Of a DNA stretch of 64,000 bases, positions 1-11,767 are shown in pieces. The DNA is taken from positions 48,317 to 112,316 of the forward strand of contig JASJFT010000148.1 in the NCBI GenBank assembly GCA_030770425.1, read 5' to 3'. The stretch's first letter is position 1, and every line of letters begins with the position of its first letter. Under the pieces are notes generated by a model, which was not told the origin of the DNA, did not search any database, and was given only the letters and a program-made list of their open reading frames with translations. This DNA comes from Darksidea phi. Taxonomy: Eukaryota > Ascomycota > Dothideomycetes > Pleosporales > Lentitheciaceae. Made by a program: the position numbers and the translations under genes.

Positions 1-1674
1 TTTCAGGACTGTGCCAAGCATGATCATATTCTCGTCCATCCTCGTGGCGCTGTATTCTGTGCTCTTCATGCAACAGTCACCCTCGGTTTACTACGCCTAC
101 GCTTTCTTCCCAGTTCTGTTCTGGGAAGAGGTTTGGGCTCGACGAGGTGCTCTAATCGAAGGCAGCAAAGTGCTTTTTGCGCACGTTTCATCCGAGAGAG
201 AGATCATCAAGCTCATTCTGTCAACACTAGGTTTCTTTGGTCTTTTGGAAGCACTGGTAGGTTCACGTCTACCAATATGGTGCCGTAGGCTAATTGAGTC
301 CCAGGTCCAAAGCTACTTCAAACGCGAAATCTATACGGTATGCTATCTACTAGCAACGACTTGGCCGGCTTTCTACGGACCAGAGTTTATGCGGCAGAAT
401 GTTTTCACTGTCTCTAGCTGGATCTTCTCATGCATGCTCATGAGCGTCTTTACCACACTTCCGGCGAACAAGGTGGAAGACTTGAGTCTGATGTATGTTC
501 AAGTATGGAGGAAATTTGAGGTTCGATACTAACAACACTGATAGCATGTATGGAGGCGCGCTTATGTTCGCGGTTGGTGTGCTCTACTTGGTGTTTGAGA
601 AGAGCATCATCGCCAACGCAAAGTCATCGAACGATAAGCTCACTGTTCAGGCTCTGGACACAACTTCGCGAAATATCCTGGGCGTCCAGATTGGCCTGGT
701 GGTTCTTGCAATGATCGTCACAAGATCTAGCGTCGTCACGCTCCAGGCAAGGCAAGGTCTGGGGGCTGGAAACATCTACGTCGGCTGGATCACTCTTGGT
801 ATGAAGTACCCTAACGCATATTTGGCTTGCACCACTAACAGCTACAGTGGCTTCATTGATTGTTCCACTGGCTTATGCTCGTCAACCGGACCGTCACTAC
901 CTGCATCGCTTTGTTGTCATCTTCCTGCAGTTTGCGCCAACCTTCATCATACTGACCATCTCGTTTGAAGGCCTCTTCTACTTCGCATTCTGTCTTTGTC
1001 TCTTCAGCTGGATGCATCTGGAGCACAGCGTATATCTCCATACAACTAAAGCACCAGAGACCACTGCTCCAGTAAACCCGATCAAGCCAGCCGTGGCAGC
1101 GGCTACAGCCCGACTTGAGTCAATCGGGAAAGGCGATTACCGATCCCTCACTCTGGCAGATGCCCGAATCGCCCTCTTCTTCATTTTCTTCATCCAATCC
1201 GCCTTCTTCAGCGCCAGCAACATCGCCTCGGTATCCTCCTTCTCGCTCGATGCGGTCTCCCGCCTCGTTCCCGTCTTCGATCCCTTTTCTCAAGGGGCAC
1301 TCCTCATTCTCAAAATCCTGGTTCCTTTTGCGGCCCTCTCGGCCAACTTTGGTCTCCTTAACCGGAGGATCGGCGTTGCGCCCAGTGCGTTATTCATGGT
1401 GGTCATGGCTGTTAGCGATGTTATGACGCTGAGTTTCTTCTACATGGTCAAGGATGAGGGAAGCTGGCTGGATATTGGAACGACGATTAGTCACTTCATT
1501 ATTGCGAGTCTACTGGGGGTCTTTGTAGCGGGGTTGGAGCTAGTGAGTGAACATATCATTGGCAGTGTGGAGGTGGAGAAAAAGGAGGAAAAATTGATGA
1601 ATGGAAACGTGAATGGGAAAGCGCAGAATGGAGCGGCAACGACTGGCAAGTACAACGGCAAGTCGCATCCTTGA
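1..1674 (+). CDS. MCD4: GPI ethanolamine phosphate transferase 1 (Mcd4/PIG-N), C-terminal part
   Basis: This is the 3' end of a gene whose N-terminal catalytic domain lies outside the window. Exons are 1(or 7)-492, 545-798 and 848-1674; the introns at 493-544 and 799-847 have gtatg donors, ctaac branch sites and tag/cag acceptors, and phase is kept across both. The product is a chain of hydrophobic membrane segments with the PIG-N C-terminal signature (a TLPANKVED-like block, then FEGLFYFAF and SWMHLEHSVY). The family is an ER membrane enzyme that adds phosphoethanolamine to the first mannose of the GPI anchor precursor. The tail is polar, with a Lys-rich stretch followed by an Asn/Gly-rich end, as expected for a cytosolic C-terminus. 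The catalytic alkaline-phosphatase-like domain is not visible here, so activity cannot be judged. Confidence 0.9.
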
Positions 1675-2466
1675 GCGAAGTAGAGTCGCGATAGAACAGC
1701 ATTCTTAGTAAAAGTATAGCGATATCGAGCCAAAAAAAATTAACCTCCTTAATGCGCATATGATCTGTGAGGTGCGTGTTCAGCGATGTTCCTATCGAAG
1801 CCGGACTGTCCTTGCGGAAGCGCGTGGGTGCTGAGACGGGGGGTCACACGAGATGGACAGATGAGGCGTCTTGCATGATGTTGTTGGCGCACTGCAGATT
1901 CTGTTGACTTCCTCGCGATAACAATAACCTTCCAACCCACGGCATAACAGTTGAGACACGCTAGAGGATCGCAATAGCTCAGGGCGCTTCGGCGGACTGC
2001 GCCATAGAGGCTGTCTGGACAGTTTGCGGAGATGGCTGGGTGGCTTCAAGAGTAAGCGGAGGCGGAGCCGAAGGCGCACGGGCCCTATCCCGCGTGCGGA
2101 GCTTCGCACCCCATCGTCATGAGGTTTCGCGGCCACGAGGAATCCTCTCGGCGGCTGCAGTCGCTTTGTGTCCATTCTTCTGCACCGGTGCCACAGCGAG
2201 CTCTCGTGCGACACAAGGCAATCCCCCTGTGTCTCTGCGGAAACCATCTTATCGGCTTATAATTCTCGGACACGCGCCGACTCAGTCCGGCTATCCAGCC
2301 ATCCCCCAACCTCGTCCATAATTTCCTACCGCCAACGGGATAACACCACCAGCGTGCCAGCCCCTCCCAACAATCCGTCGCCTCCTGAGCTGAGCGCCCC
2401 CCAACGCCTCCCACATATATCCGGTGCGTTCTTCTGCCTCGCGCCTTCCGTCCTCTTCTCTCCATA
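1675..2466. other. intergenic region, MCD4 3' flank and promoter of next gene
   Basis: About 790 bases without a supportable gene. An A-run near 1731 lies in the MCD4 3' flank. The last ~150 bases before the next ATG are CT-rich (cctcc, tccc, cttctctcc blocks), a common fungal promoter/leader feature. Overlapping open frames on both strands have no recognisable protein character. Confidence 0.6.
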
Positions 2467-3544
2467 ATGTTCTTCAGACGCCGCTCGCGCGCAAATAGCT
2501 ACATCGACAACGAGCCGCCCCCACGCTCCCAATCCTACGACGACTACGAGAAGCAGCGCCCGGACAGCAGCAACACCCGCGAAAAGCACCAGCAGCAAGT
2601 CTCGAGCCCGGCTCAGGAAGAGGACATGTATCCACGACCGCAGCAGCCGCAGGAGCCGCAGCAGTTCGCGAGGGGTGTCATGCCCAACGGTGCGATGGCC
2701 GGCATGGGCGGTATGGGTCAGCCTACGCCGCCATTGAGCAGTGGGAAGCCGGAGCCGATGCCGGATCTGCTGGCGCAGGCCTTCAACCAGGCCGTCCGGC
2801 CGTATACGGAGAAGATTGAGCAGCTGGAGAGTCAGCTTGCGGACATGCAGGCTTGGATCGAGCAGCTCGAGCAGCAGCGCGCCGAGGTGCATGGCTGGAT
2901 CGACAAGCGCGGACTACGACCAGGTACGTTCCTAACACTTCAACACACTCTCAATGCAGTGGCTGAGACCCTTAACAGATGTCCCGCCCTCGATCGCAAA
3001 GATCATGGATACTACGACCCCCGACGCCGCCATCACTCTCAACGCGCAACTCGATCGCAAAATCACAATTGTGAACTTCGACCTGCACCGTCTGCAAGAC
3101 GACCTCAACGACTCCATCTCATCGGCACACTTCGCCTCCGCCATGCTCAAATTCCTACCGGACATCCAACGCCTGGCGCTGCTGCCCAACGGCCCCCGCC
3201 ATGCCTTTGACCTCGTGCTCAAGCTCGGCGGAAATCTCAATTCGCACGGCGGCCTGGACAGCGGCGACGAGGACGATATCAATGCGCGCCGCGACTTCTA
3301 CGGCAGGCTAGATGCGGCCATGGTGGATGTCGTAAGCCGCCGTTTCGGTGAAGGCGAAGAGTGGAATGTCGCAAGGGAGATTAAGCGCATCGAGAAGACG
3401 GCGCAGTACTTGATGACATTTGGTATCAAGCCGTATTTCCCGGACACGCTGGATCTTATGAGGAGAGAGGTTGGGTACCAGAATGGGGCCCAGGGGCAGA
3501 CTGCTGCGCCGAATGGAGGAGGGGAGCCGCCGCGGTACCACTAG
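2467..3544 (+). CDS. conserved fungal coiled-coil protein of unknown function
   Basis: Two exons, 2467-2923 and 2979-3544; the 55-nt intron has a gtacgt donor and an aacag acceptor, and codon phase (G|AT) is kept. The product is 340 aa. Residues 1-100 are polar and disordered, rich in Pro/Gln/Arg. Residues ~100-150 form a Glu/Gln/Leu-rich coiled coil with heptad-like spacing (EQLESQL, EQLEQQRAEV). The C-terminal half is a predicted alpha-helical domain (FDLHRLQDDL, FLPDIQRLALLPNGP). It ends in a Gly/Pro/Arg tail. I do not recognise an enzymatic motif. The start is supported by a good ATG context after a CT-rich leader. The style suggests a scaffold or adaptor, but this is inference only. Confidence 0.8.
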
Positions 3545-4448
3545 GCGCTCGTTTGTCACTTTGTGGAGCTGACTGTGACAGTGCGAGGTCGCAGTCGGTG
3601 CCCAGGCCGAAGAAGGCAATCACCTTTGTTTGATATGAGCCTTTGTGAGGGATGGGAGCCTTTTCGACTTTCGACCGGATATACTTCATCACGCATCTTC
3701 ACCGACACCCTCAACACTAGACTTTCTCCATCAGATCTTCGCCTTTTTGGTCGATGATATACCCCACCGGCGTCCTGTCTCCAACACCTTCGGCACTAAA
3801 ACGTCAACCTCTTTTCTTGTACACGGCGCGGCTTTTGGTTACACTACCTCTTCCTCTTCGCTAGGGCTGGATATAGGGCGTCTCTGAGGAGAAGAGCAAG
3901 ACATGACTGTACTTATTAGCTTTACGAATCTCCTTTTTGCATCGGGCGTAGCAATTGATATCAAGCGTGGAATAGGGGTGCATATCTGGAAGGCGGGGAA
4001 ATTGGAATTGGAGGCACGGAGGTGCTGGGTAACTAATATAGGGATGGAGGGCAATAGGGAGATTGCAGTTGTGAATGCGAGTGCGAAAGTAATAACTCTT
4101 TAAATTTGTCAATACGTAATGTCGTGTCATTTGTCTTTCGTGGTGCTGTGGGTACTGTTGTTGCTTGACAGGTCCATGATTAAGGTGTGGTTGGGAACAT
4201 TTGTGGACTTGGTAGCAAGAACCAATTCCCCTTTCAAATCCCGAGACCAGCGGTTGAAACACGATCATTACGGAAGCAACTCCCCAGGCACGATTGAAAA
4301 ACAATCTCCAGCAAAAATAGGTTAACATTACTACACAACACAGCCCCCAAAACTCCCCCACCATATCGTACCCCAACCTATCAGCAAAGAAACCTTCCCC
4401 ACTCCTATCCCCCATCGCCTAACTCCTAACACTCATTCCACACCTCCC
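3545..4448. other. convergent intergenic region
   Basis: About 900 bases between two genes that converge. It should hold both 3' UTRs. Open frames on either strand lack start context, domains or splice support. I see no repeat or RNA gene. Confidence 0.55.
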
Positions 4449-6209
4449 TTACAACAACCCCGCAAGCGCAAACACCACACCCCCAACCGCTCCCGCAACC
4501 TTAACCTCCTTCGCAACCGCCGCACCCGTGAACTCCACCACGCCAGCTGTTGCACTGGGATAGTACTTCCCCGTCCCCGCCGCCGTTCCAGCAGGATACG
4601 TTACAAGCCCCGTGGGTGCGGTCGCATATGTGCCCGCATGTGTACGCGTCTCTTCGGCCTCGATGGAGGTATGTGCGTGCGGTGTGGGCGGTACGTACGG
4701 CATAGCGGCATACTCTGTATGCGGACCGCCAATGCATTCCGTCTCGGTAAGGGTGTGTGCGGAGCACGTTTTGCAGGGCTTGACGACGGGGGGGAAGTAT
4801 GTTGGTGTCGCGACGGCGGCGGTGGTGGTGGTGTCGATGCAGGTAGTCGTCTCCACGGTGAGGAAGTCAGTCGATGTGTATGCGATGTGTTCGCTGCTTA
4901 GGGCGCAGGCGTAGCAGGGCAGGATGGATGTCGTTGTGTCGTAGACGGGACGCACTTTTGTCGAGCAGGGGACGTAGGCGGTCGACGAGTACGTTACTTC
5001 GACGATGTATTCTACGCCGATTATCTTGGGGCCAGTCGGGCAAGAGGGCGTAACATAGGGGGGTGGCGTGTAGGTGGAGTGTCCTGGGTAGGAGTATGTG
5101 GGCGTGGCGGTTGTGTTGCCGTAGCCGCTTGAGGGGAGATGGGCCGTTGGATATGGGGTAGGCGGGTATGTGTATCCTGTGCCGGTTGGACCATCCGGAA
5201 TGGTGGTGTTGCTGGGATAGCAAGTTCCGTCGCCCTTGGGCAGTCCACTTTCGCACTTGCAGCTCAGCGAGCAGCCATCGCCGTTCAGGATATTTCCATC
5301 ATCGCACTCCTCGCCAAACTTCTCATCCCAAACACCATCGCCGCACTTAGCCGGCGTAGCGCCACGAGAAATGATATACGGCAGTCCGACGGTGCCGTCG
5401 CCGAAGGTCTGAGAGCCTACACCTAGAATGTCCTGAGCGATGGCGAGGGCTTGGAAGCCGTTTGTGCCGACGGACGGGTACGATGAGAAAGCTTCGTGGA
5501 CGCTGCAGGACCAGTCGCTGAGGGAGGCGTCGTCGAGGGAGTCCATGGCACCTGAGGAGGCGACGAGGTGTACTTTGTTGTAGCAATCGAGGTTACCGCG
5601 GACGGTGAAGTCGCCGAAGTTGGAGAGCTGGGTGGCTTGTTAGACGGATATGTTTAATGAGGGTTTTTTGGGAAGTTGGACTTACAGCTTCGACCTTTGC
5701 ACTCTCTACGTTCCCGTAGTAGCATGAGAGTGCGAAGTATAAACCGGTTTGAGGGACGCCTGCGGGTGTGGTTCCGGCTGCGGCGAACTTGATCGAGTTA
5801 TCGATCAGTGTCTTCGCTTTACCTTGGGTGAAGTGGTATGACGGATCGGTTCCTGCGGTGAGTTAGTATGAGCATCATATCATCTTCTACGTCTCCATGC
5901 ATTCCCAGACCTACCGATCAAGATAATATTGCCCGTCACAGCAGGACTCCACGTATCTCTCGAGTCTTCCAAGAACTTAATACTGCTAACACTTCCACAG
6001 CTCGGATCCGGCACAACGATGGCCTTGAACTTGGAAAAGTCCTCGGTCGTCATGGCGGCCCATTCAGCTTCAGTGACGGTCTTGGTGGTGAAGCCCATGG
6101 CGATGGCTTCGTCGTATTCGTCGTAGTCGAGACCTTCTAGGAAGAGGAGGTCCTGAGCTAGGGCGGAGGTAGCCAGCCCAGCTAGGAGCGTGAGGGCTGA
6201 GAACTTCAT
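4449..6209 (-). CDS. GPI-anchored secreted protein with Myxococcus-type Cys-rich repeat
   Basis: Three exons on the minus strand, 6209-5915, 5852-5686 and 5627-4449, giving 546 aa; donors are gtaggt and gtaagt and phase is kept. Residues 1-18 are a classical signal peptide ending ATSALA. Residues ~20-240 form a soluble domain of unknown fold. Around residues 249-285 there is a compact Cys-rich unit (CGDGVWD, then EECDDGN, NGDGCS) matching the Myxococcus Cys-rich repeat / DUF4215 type, which resembles calcium-binding EGF/notch-like modules. Then follows a Thr/Pro/Ser/Tyr-rich stalk with scattered Cys, typical of O-glycosylated wall proteins. The C-terminus is a hydrophobic GPI-attachment signal ending FALAGLL. 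The likely location is plasma membrane or cell wall; the molecular role is unknown. Confidence 0.85.
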
Positions 6210-8090
6210 GATGGCGATGTTGTATTAGTGGTACTATAGAGATAGCACTGAACGAGTGTGACGCCCTCTAAGAGGGAAAAAAGAATGACTGGAGAGATAC
6301 TAGGAAGTAGCAGAAATGAGTGTAAGGTTGCTGGTGCAGAAGGAGGGTCGCCAGAGAGAGGACCTCGACTCTATATATCTCGTCCCTTCCAAACTCACCG
6401 CCTGGTCCTACTCTCTTCCTATTCTAAAGACACAGCCCCTCCGACGAAACCGTCCACCCATATTCATGATGACAGTGGAAATGAGGTCCTGTAGGACCAC
6501 GCAGATTGGCCTGCACGCGCCCAAACGCCGTAGAACACCGCGCCAATAAAATGCGACGAGATAGAGAGGCTGAAAAGCCTTTCCGTGTTCATTCGTTGCA
6601 GCGGCTCGTATGTTTCTCCACGATCTCTGCTTGGCAGGGGAAACGCTTAAGCCACATGTTTGGAGTACGCGAGAATGCGATGCTGTCGGTCGTATATGCT
6701 TGATGGTGCTTGGTGGACGGGGCTCCGCTGGGCCTTTCAGCTGCTGTTCAGCCTTACTTGGCGGGGTAGCTACTAGTCGGGGTATCCCTGGGGGCGATGC
6801 TTAATTAGCACATTTTTGAAGAGATGACCAGAAGCCGACGACGGCTAGTGAATCTAGCCCTCAAAGAAAACATACCGGTAGGCTGCGCTTGAGTTTTCGA
6901 GAGCCGAGGAGTTGTCGGCTTGGACTACCGTTTACCCACCTCAGTCGCCGAATCGATAAACGACGCCATGCCCTAGACGAAGCGGCATCTTCGTAACGGC
7001 ATTTTCGTCCATTTCCAAAGTGCCAAGGGTCGCTGCATGCGGTGTCCGGCAAACAATTTCGCTCCGTGTCGCTGCACGTACGACTCGTAACGCTCAGCCG
7101 CAAAACCTGTAGCCTTAGACGGCAGGCAGCGCGATGAGCTAAACCGCGCAACAAGCCGCCACCATGCAGCTCGGAGCGAATGACCCTCCACGCTTACCCG
7201 TTCCACTGCAATTGAATGTGCAACGTTCGCTTCGGGGCAAGGTCGACTGCCTGTTAGATTGGGGAGCCGGACAAGGAACTGGACGTTGAATCGGAAAAAA
7301 AAAAGGTGTAATATTAGAATCTGGGCCGATTGATAAGGTAGATTGGCGCCGGAAGATTACCAGCGTCTGGGCAGGTGCAGATTTCTACTAGTAGAGTGTA
7401 CACAGACTTCTGACATGTGACTCCATGAGCCATACAGGTTGAGAAGGGTTCTCTCAAGCACCGATGGTTAAACTCTCACTCATGCGCTGAAGCATTAGTG
7501 AGAGCGGCTTGGTGTTCATGGGTCAACATTTCTGTTAACGAATCGGACGAGAATTGTCTGATTGGATGGCGAGTGCGGTTGCTCTGTGTTCGCGTGCCTC
7601 AATAGGGTTGAACGAAGTCGAATTTGAATACGCACAGGTCTCAGCCAAGTTACACTGAAGGTGTACCATCCTACCATGCAAAAGCCGAACCCAAGCGAGC
7701 GTCAAACATTACGTGCAAATGAGAATCCAATTTGAAACCAGCCGCTTATTACTATCAGATCTTAGTAAGTATATAGCGCATCCAACTTGGGGCGTACCCT
7801 AGATGCATAGCTTCCTAACATCGCGGTAGCCTAGCCTCCAACCCGAACACACTCGAGTACAGCTTCTATGCACCGAACTAAACCAGAAAACGGCTGCGAT
7901 TTTTTTCCAATTCCCTTCGCAATTATTCGGTAGATGCCCTACGGGTTCTCAAACGCTTGGTAGTGCCGTCGCTGCTGCCCGCCGCCCTCACGTGGTCCTA
8001 CCTTGCTAGCACCACGGCTGCATACGTATACCAGTCTGCAAAGACAATAATGGGAGGGCACACCCGAAGTGGGATACTCCGATGGCTTCA
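6210..8090. other. gene-poor intergenic region
   Basis: About 1.9 kb with no gene I can support. The first ~250 bases are the promoter of the GPI-anchored protein gene. A poly-A run lies at about 7293-7305. Open frames on both strands are short and lack domains, signal peptides or convincing introns. Confidence 0.5.
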
Positions 8091-8610
8091 GAGACCGTAT
8101 ATCAAGAGACGTGGGAGACAGGTAAAAAGTTCCTCGAGAAGAAAAAGTACAGTGACATTGAGTATGGTGAAGGGGATGACCCGAAGGTATTGCGCGCCCG
8201 AAGCCGCTGTAGACGGACCCCGAAATACAAAGTCTGACATCTGGAGCCTAGGTGTTGTCTTCATGGAGATGGTCGTTGTTCTCAAGGGCAAGCCTACTCA
8301 GTACATGGATGAATTCTTCACAAAGCATGGTTCAACGCAAGTTTTTATCCGCGCAAACCTTGCCATCCTGCCGGAGTTTATCGCAGACCTAGAGGGAAGA
8401 GGGAAGTTCTCTGACAACAGAGCTCTCGGTTGGGCTCAACAAATGTTGTCGGCAGACCAGCAAAGTCGTCCAACTGCATCCTCATTGGTTACATCTATCA
8501 TGTCCAGTGGTGAGGAGGGGGATGGAGGAGGCTTCTGCGGGATCTGTTGTTTCTGTCCTGAAGAAGAAGAAGACGTTTCTGATTGGATGGACGAGTTGAG
8601 CATCGCGTAG
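8090..8610 (+). pseudogene. protein kinase C-lobe fragment
   Basis: The open frame reaches a stop at 8610, but only the C-terminal half of a kinase fold is present. The frame shows an activation-segment end (TRRYCAPEA), the subdomain IX block SDIWSLGVVFMEM, a linker, and a late Arg (QQSRPTASSL) as in subdomain XI. The ATP-binding N-lobe, the catalytic HRD-type loop and DFG are not found in any frame upstream, and there is no in-frame ATG in good context. The tail is unusual, with a Cys-rich patch (FCGICCFC) followed by an acidic stretch. It resembles the kinase at 18083-20064 (same TR-Y-APE and S/ADI-SLG-VFMEM pattern). It is best read as a truncated copy or relic; an undetected upstream exon set cannot be fully excluded. 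Confidence 0.6.
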
Positions 8611-9116
8611 TATTCGTACGATTACGGCTTCTGGCGTTATAGCTTCTGGCACCTTGGGAAAATGGCCTGTGTGCAAAATTGTTCGTCTTGTTTCCATTGT
8701 TGATTAGCACCTTTGTCCACGTTTTGCGGTTGTACTTAGTACCATGCATTTAACATATAGCACTAGAGCATAAGTCTGTGTACTGTCTCCTGCATTGAAA
8801 AATATATTAAGAGCTATATGGCTCTTCTAAGTACTATATATCCCGTTAGCTTTCAATAGGTAATACTACCTAAAGATTATTTAAATTTGAATGACGTATC
8901 TCAATTTCGTCACACCGCTATTGCGCTGGAACACCACCACTCTGGCTTGATACCTCCTATAACCTATTCTAACCAACAACCACTACAGAAGACGTTCATA
9001 TTAACCAAGCTGGACTAAAAACTACTACAAACGATGGTTACATTTACTAGATTGACGAAGTGACATAGAAAACCAGGCATTCCTAAACAATGTTCTCTCA
9101 AAAGAGAGAGTTTCCA
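8611..9116. other. intergenic region, AT-rich
   Basis: About 500 bases, AT-rich around 8790-8900. It should include the 3' flanks of the kinase fragment and the Clr5 gene. No coding or repeat structure was recognised. Confidence 0.5.
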
Positions 9117-11767
9117 TCAATCATGATCCGCAACCACTTCTCCATAGGTTGCTCTTTCCCATATATCAAGGTTTGCAATGTCGGGGGTGGTGGCATCGGA
9201 TAATATCGCCATGGGGAAGCACTCGAAGCTGCCGCAGATACAGTGCGGTTGCAGCAGGCCTTGCCTGGCAAATTTGACCGATAGAAGCTCGCCTTGCTCG
9301 AGCTGGTGTTGTAACTCTTCCATGGAGAAATATTCAGAAATCCAGTTCATACCATCATCCAGACGGCGGTATGTCAGCAGCTCTGCTTGAACAGACGCCC
9401 AGAGTGTGGCGAGATCTCTCCGTTTACCGAAAGAAGGGTGCGTCCAATCATGAAAATCGAAATGTAAATACCGAAAACCGATGCCCGGGTTAGTTGTGCC
9501 AATGAAATGAGCGTTATCATCTTGATCCTCTTCCTCTTGTTCTTCCTCCTCCTCCTCCTCCTCCATTAGTGCATCCTCACAGAGGCGCAAAACCCCACAA
9601 AACACCGCCCACCCTGAGCGAACTTTTGTGCTCCAGGAACTGATAATAGAATAGGTGGAGATCTTTTCAGCAAGTGCGGCAGGAGTGAGCTCTTCGTGGT
9701 CGCACCATCCTTCGGGAATATCAGTCTGCATGAAGGCGGTAACTGAAACGCTAGCGGTTTTCCGAGGATCGAGACGACATGAGATTAGGCACAGAAGACA
9801 GGCAAGCATACCAAACAAGTCTTCATCTTGACAGCCACTGTTTGCGAGATAATATGCAGTCATGACGAGGCTATGGAGAGGTTGTAGCTCGAGTTTCGTA
9901 CCGCAATGAAAGCAGCGTCGGACATACAGCCCACTTGCAGTCTCCATCGTCAGGCGGACGGGTGTGTGATCACGTATCTGAATAATGCAGTGGCATATGG
10001 TTTGGATGGATGTGTGGCAGAATTTGTGTTTCCAAGCGAATGGCGTCGAGGGGTTACCTGTTGCGAGAAGATGACGCACACAAGGGGAATCAGCATCCCA
10101 GCGACCGCAAATATCGATCTCTTCCCCGACAAAACGTGCAGTATCCTTTAAGGTGTCATCAACAACAGCCGGTATTGCTGAAGAGTGAGATTTCAGGATT
10201 GAGATCATCAAATTATCCAGGATGGTGTGGCCAAGTTCATTGACAAACACTTTGGAAATTCCCGGCCCCTCGATGCCTTCCAAGAGCATTGTGAAGATGT
10301 TACAGCAGGCTTTATATCCGTCCAGATAGCTTGTTGCAATATGTAACGGATAAAGCGAATTGAAGTCAATATTGTCCGGAAGCTGGCGCATGATTGACTG
10401 AACTTGCGTCAGGTTTCGAGCCATGATGCTGAAGCCGAATGACTCCAGAAGGAGCTCATCAGGAGATCTTTGGGCTGCTTTTGCAACTTGTGGTATGGCT
10501 ACAGGCAATGTTGCTGCAGTGATAGAGCTGAAGTCGTTGTGTTCGAGAGCATCCCGAAGTCGGGTGGGAAGAGGTGGTTCCTGCCAATACTCTGGCCATG
10601 GAAGCCATGTGGACTCGTCATCGGGGTCCTGGCCAACTGTATCTCGAGATATTTCCTCTGGAATTTCTTCATAATCCATATCTTTGACGTGTATGAACCA
10701 CCGGCAATTGTTCGTGGGGACCGGAGCGAGTCCTGATTGTTCTTCAGATTGGGCCATAGGATCCTGAGGAGTTCCTGGAAGACTATGGTGAGAGCGGGGA
10801 TGGTAACGATCGAAGTCCAGAAGCTCTGCCGTCCAAGCTGGTGGCCCTCTCCCCCAACTTTTCGCAGTCTTGAAGCAAAAGAACCAGTACTGATACAACC
10901 ACTCAGACATTACTCTATACAAGGGTCAGTGTATGCTCTATCGGTGGGTGTGAAAGCTACTCACCTTCTCTCTTCTCCATTCATTGACATGAGCAGCTTG
11001 TCATGTTGTCCTTGAGCGAACAGATGAGCACGATCGATCGTCGCTTTCTCTTTTAGCAACAACGCGGTCGGCGAAGGTGCGTTTTGTGGAGAATCGGCGG
11101 AAGGAGTACCAACGGAAATGTCACTACCGGGCGTTGGAATTGGAAACCCGAGAGGTGAAGAATGATCGAAGGCTCGTACGTATGATCGGCGCATGGCTGC
11201 ATATGGAACGTTCCACTTCAGGAAACTGCGATGATTGTTAGCTTTCATAAATCAAGGTCATGCTACGAGTCTTACATGCTATTCGCAAATGGCAACACAG
11301 GCCTAGCAACGACGCTGTCAACGCCGGCGGGGTTCTTGAGAACCATGGCTTGGGAGTCGGCCCGTGCTTTCGTCTTCATATGTCTCCTGATCTTGTGTGC
11401 CTCGACCTGTCTTCCTTGGAGATTAATACTGGTGCCCAGTTTTCCTGCTCGAGCTCGGCTCTCTAGCAGCCCTGCAATATTCTCCTTCTTCCCCTTGGGA
11501 ATATTCTTCTTCCATTTCCATTTCTTGAAGTGGTGTTTATATTGATGGTCGCTAGGTTGCCACCATTGATTAGCAACACGATACATTCGGATATGTAGCC
11601 TGCATGCGAGCCACTCACACTGCGTCGAAGCCATAGTCTGCCTTCATAGTCTGAATGACATCATTGAGTTTCCTTTTGTCCTTGAGGTAGAGCTGCTCGA
11701 TGATCGGCTTCAACTCCTCCCAGCGGCTCGTAAAGGTTGAAGAAAGGTTATGAGGAAGCTGGCTCAT
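9117..11767 (-). CDS. Clr5-domain protein
   Basis: Four exons on the minus strand, 11767-11619, 11551-11276, 11225-10965 and 10914-9117, encode 827 aa; donors are gtgagt/gtaaga and all phases agree. The N-terminus (residues ~14-65, split by intron 1) is a Clr5 domain: a Trp-Glu start, IIEQLYL, a Lys-rich helix, DYGFDA, and the closing FKKWKWKKN. Clr5 is a fungal DNA-binding-like module first named for a fission yeast protein needed for heterochromatic silencing. The middle is polar. From ~residue 380 there is an ankyrin-like patch (YPLHIATSYLDG) and helical repeats, then a Cys pair (CFHCGTKL) and a pure acidic run of Glu near residue 690. Gene regulation or silencing is the family-based guess. 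Targets are unknown. Confidence 0.85.

Noticed and set aside
3861..4415. 184-codon minus-strand open frame between two convergent genes
   Set aside because: Low-complexity, Tyr/Pro/His-biased composition, no domain, no good start; most likely 3' UTR sequence.
4612..4914. Plus-strand Val/Cys-rich open frames opposite the GPI-anchored protein gene
   Set aside because: Antisense shadow of the Thr/Pro/Cys-rich stalk codons; no independent coding support.
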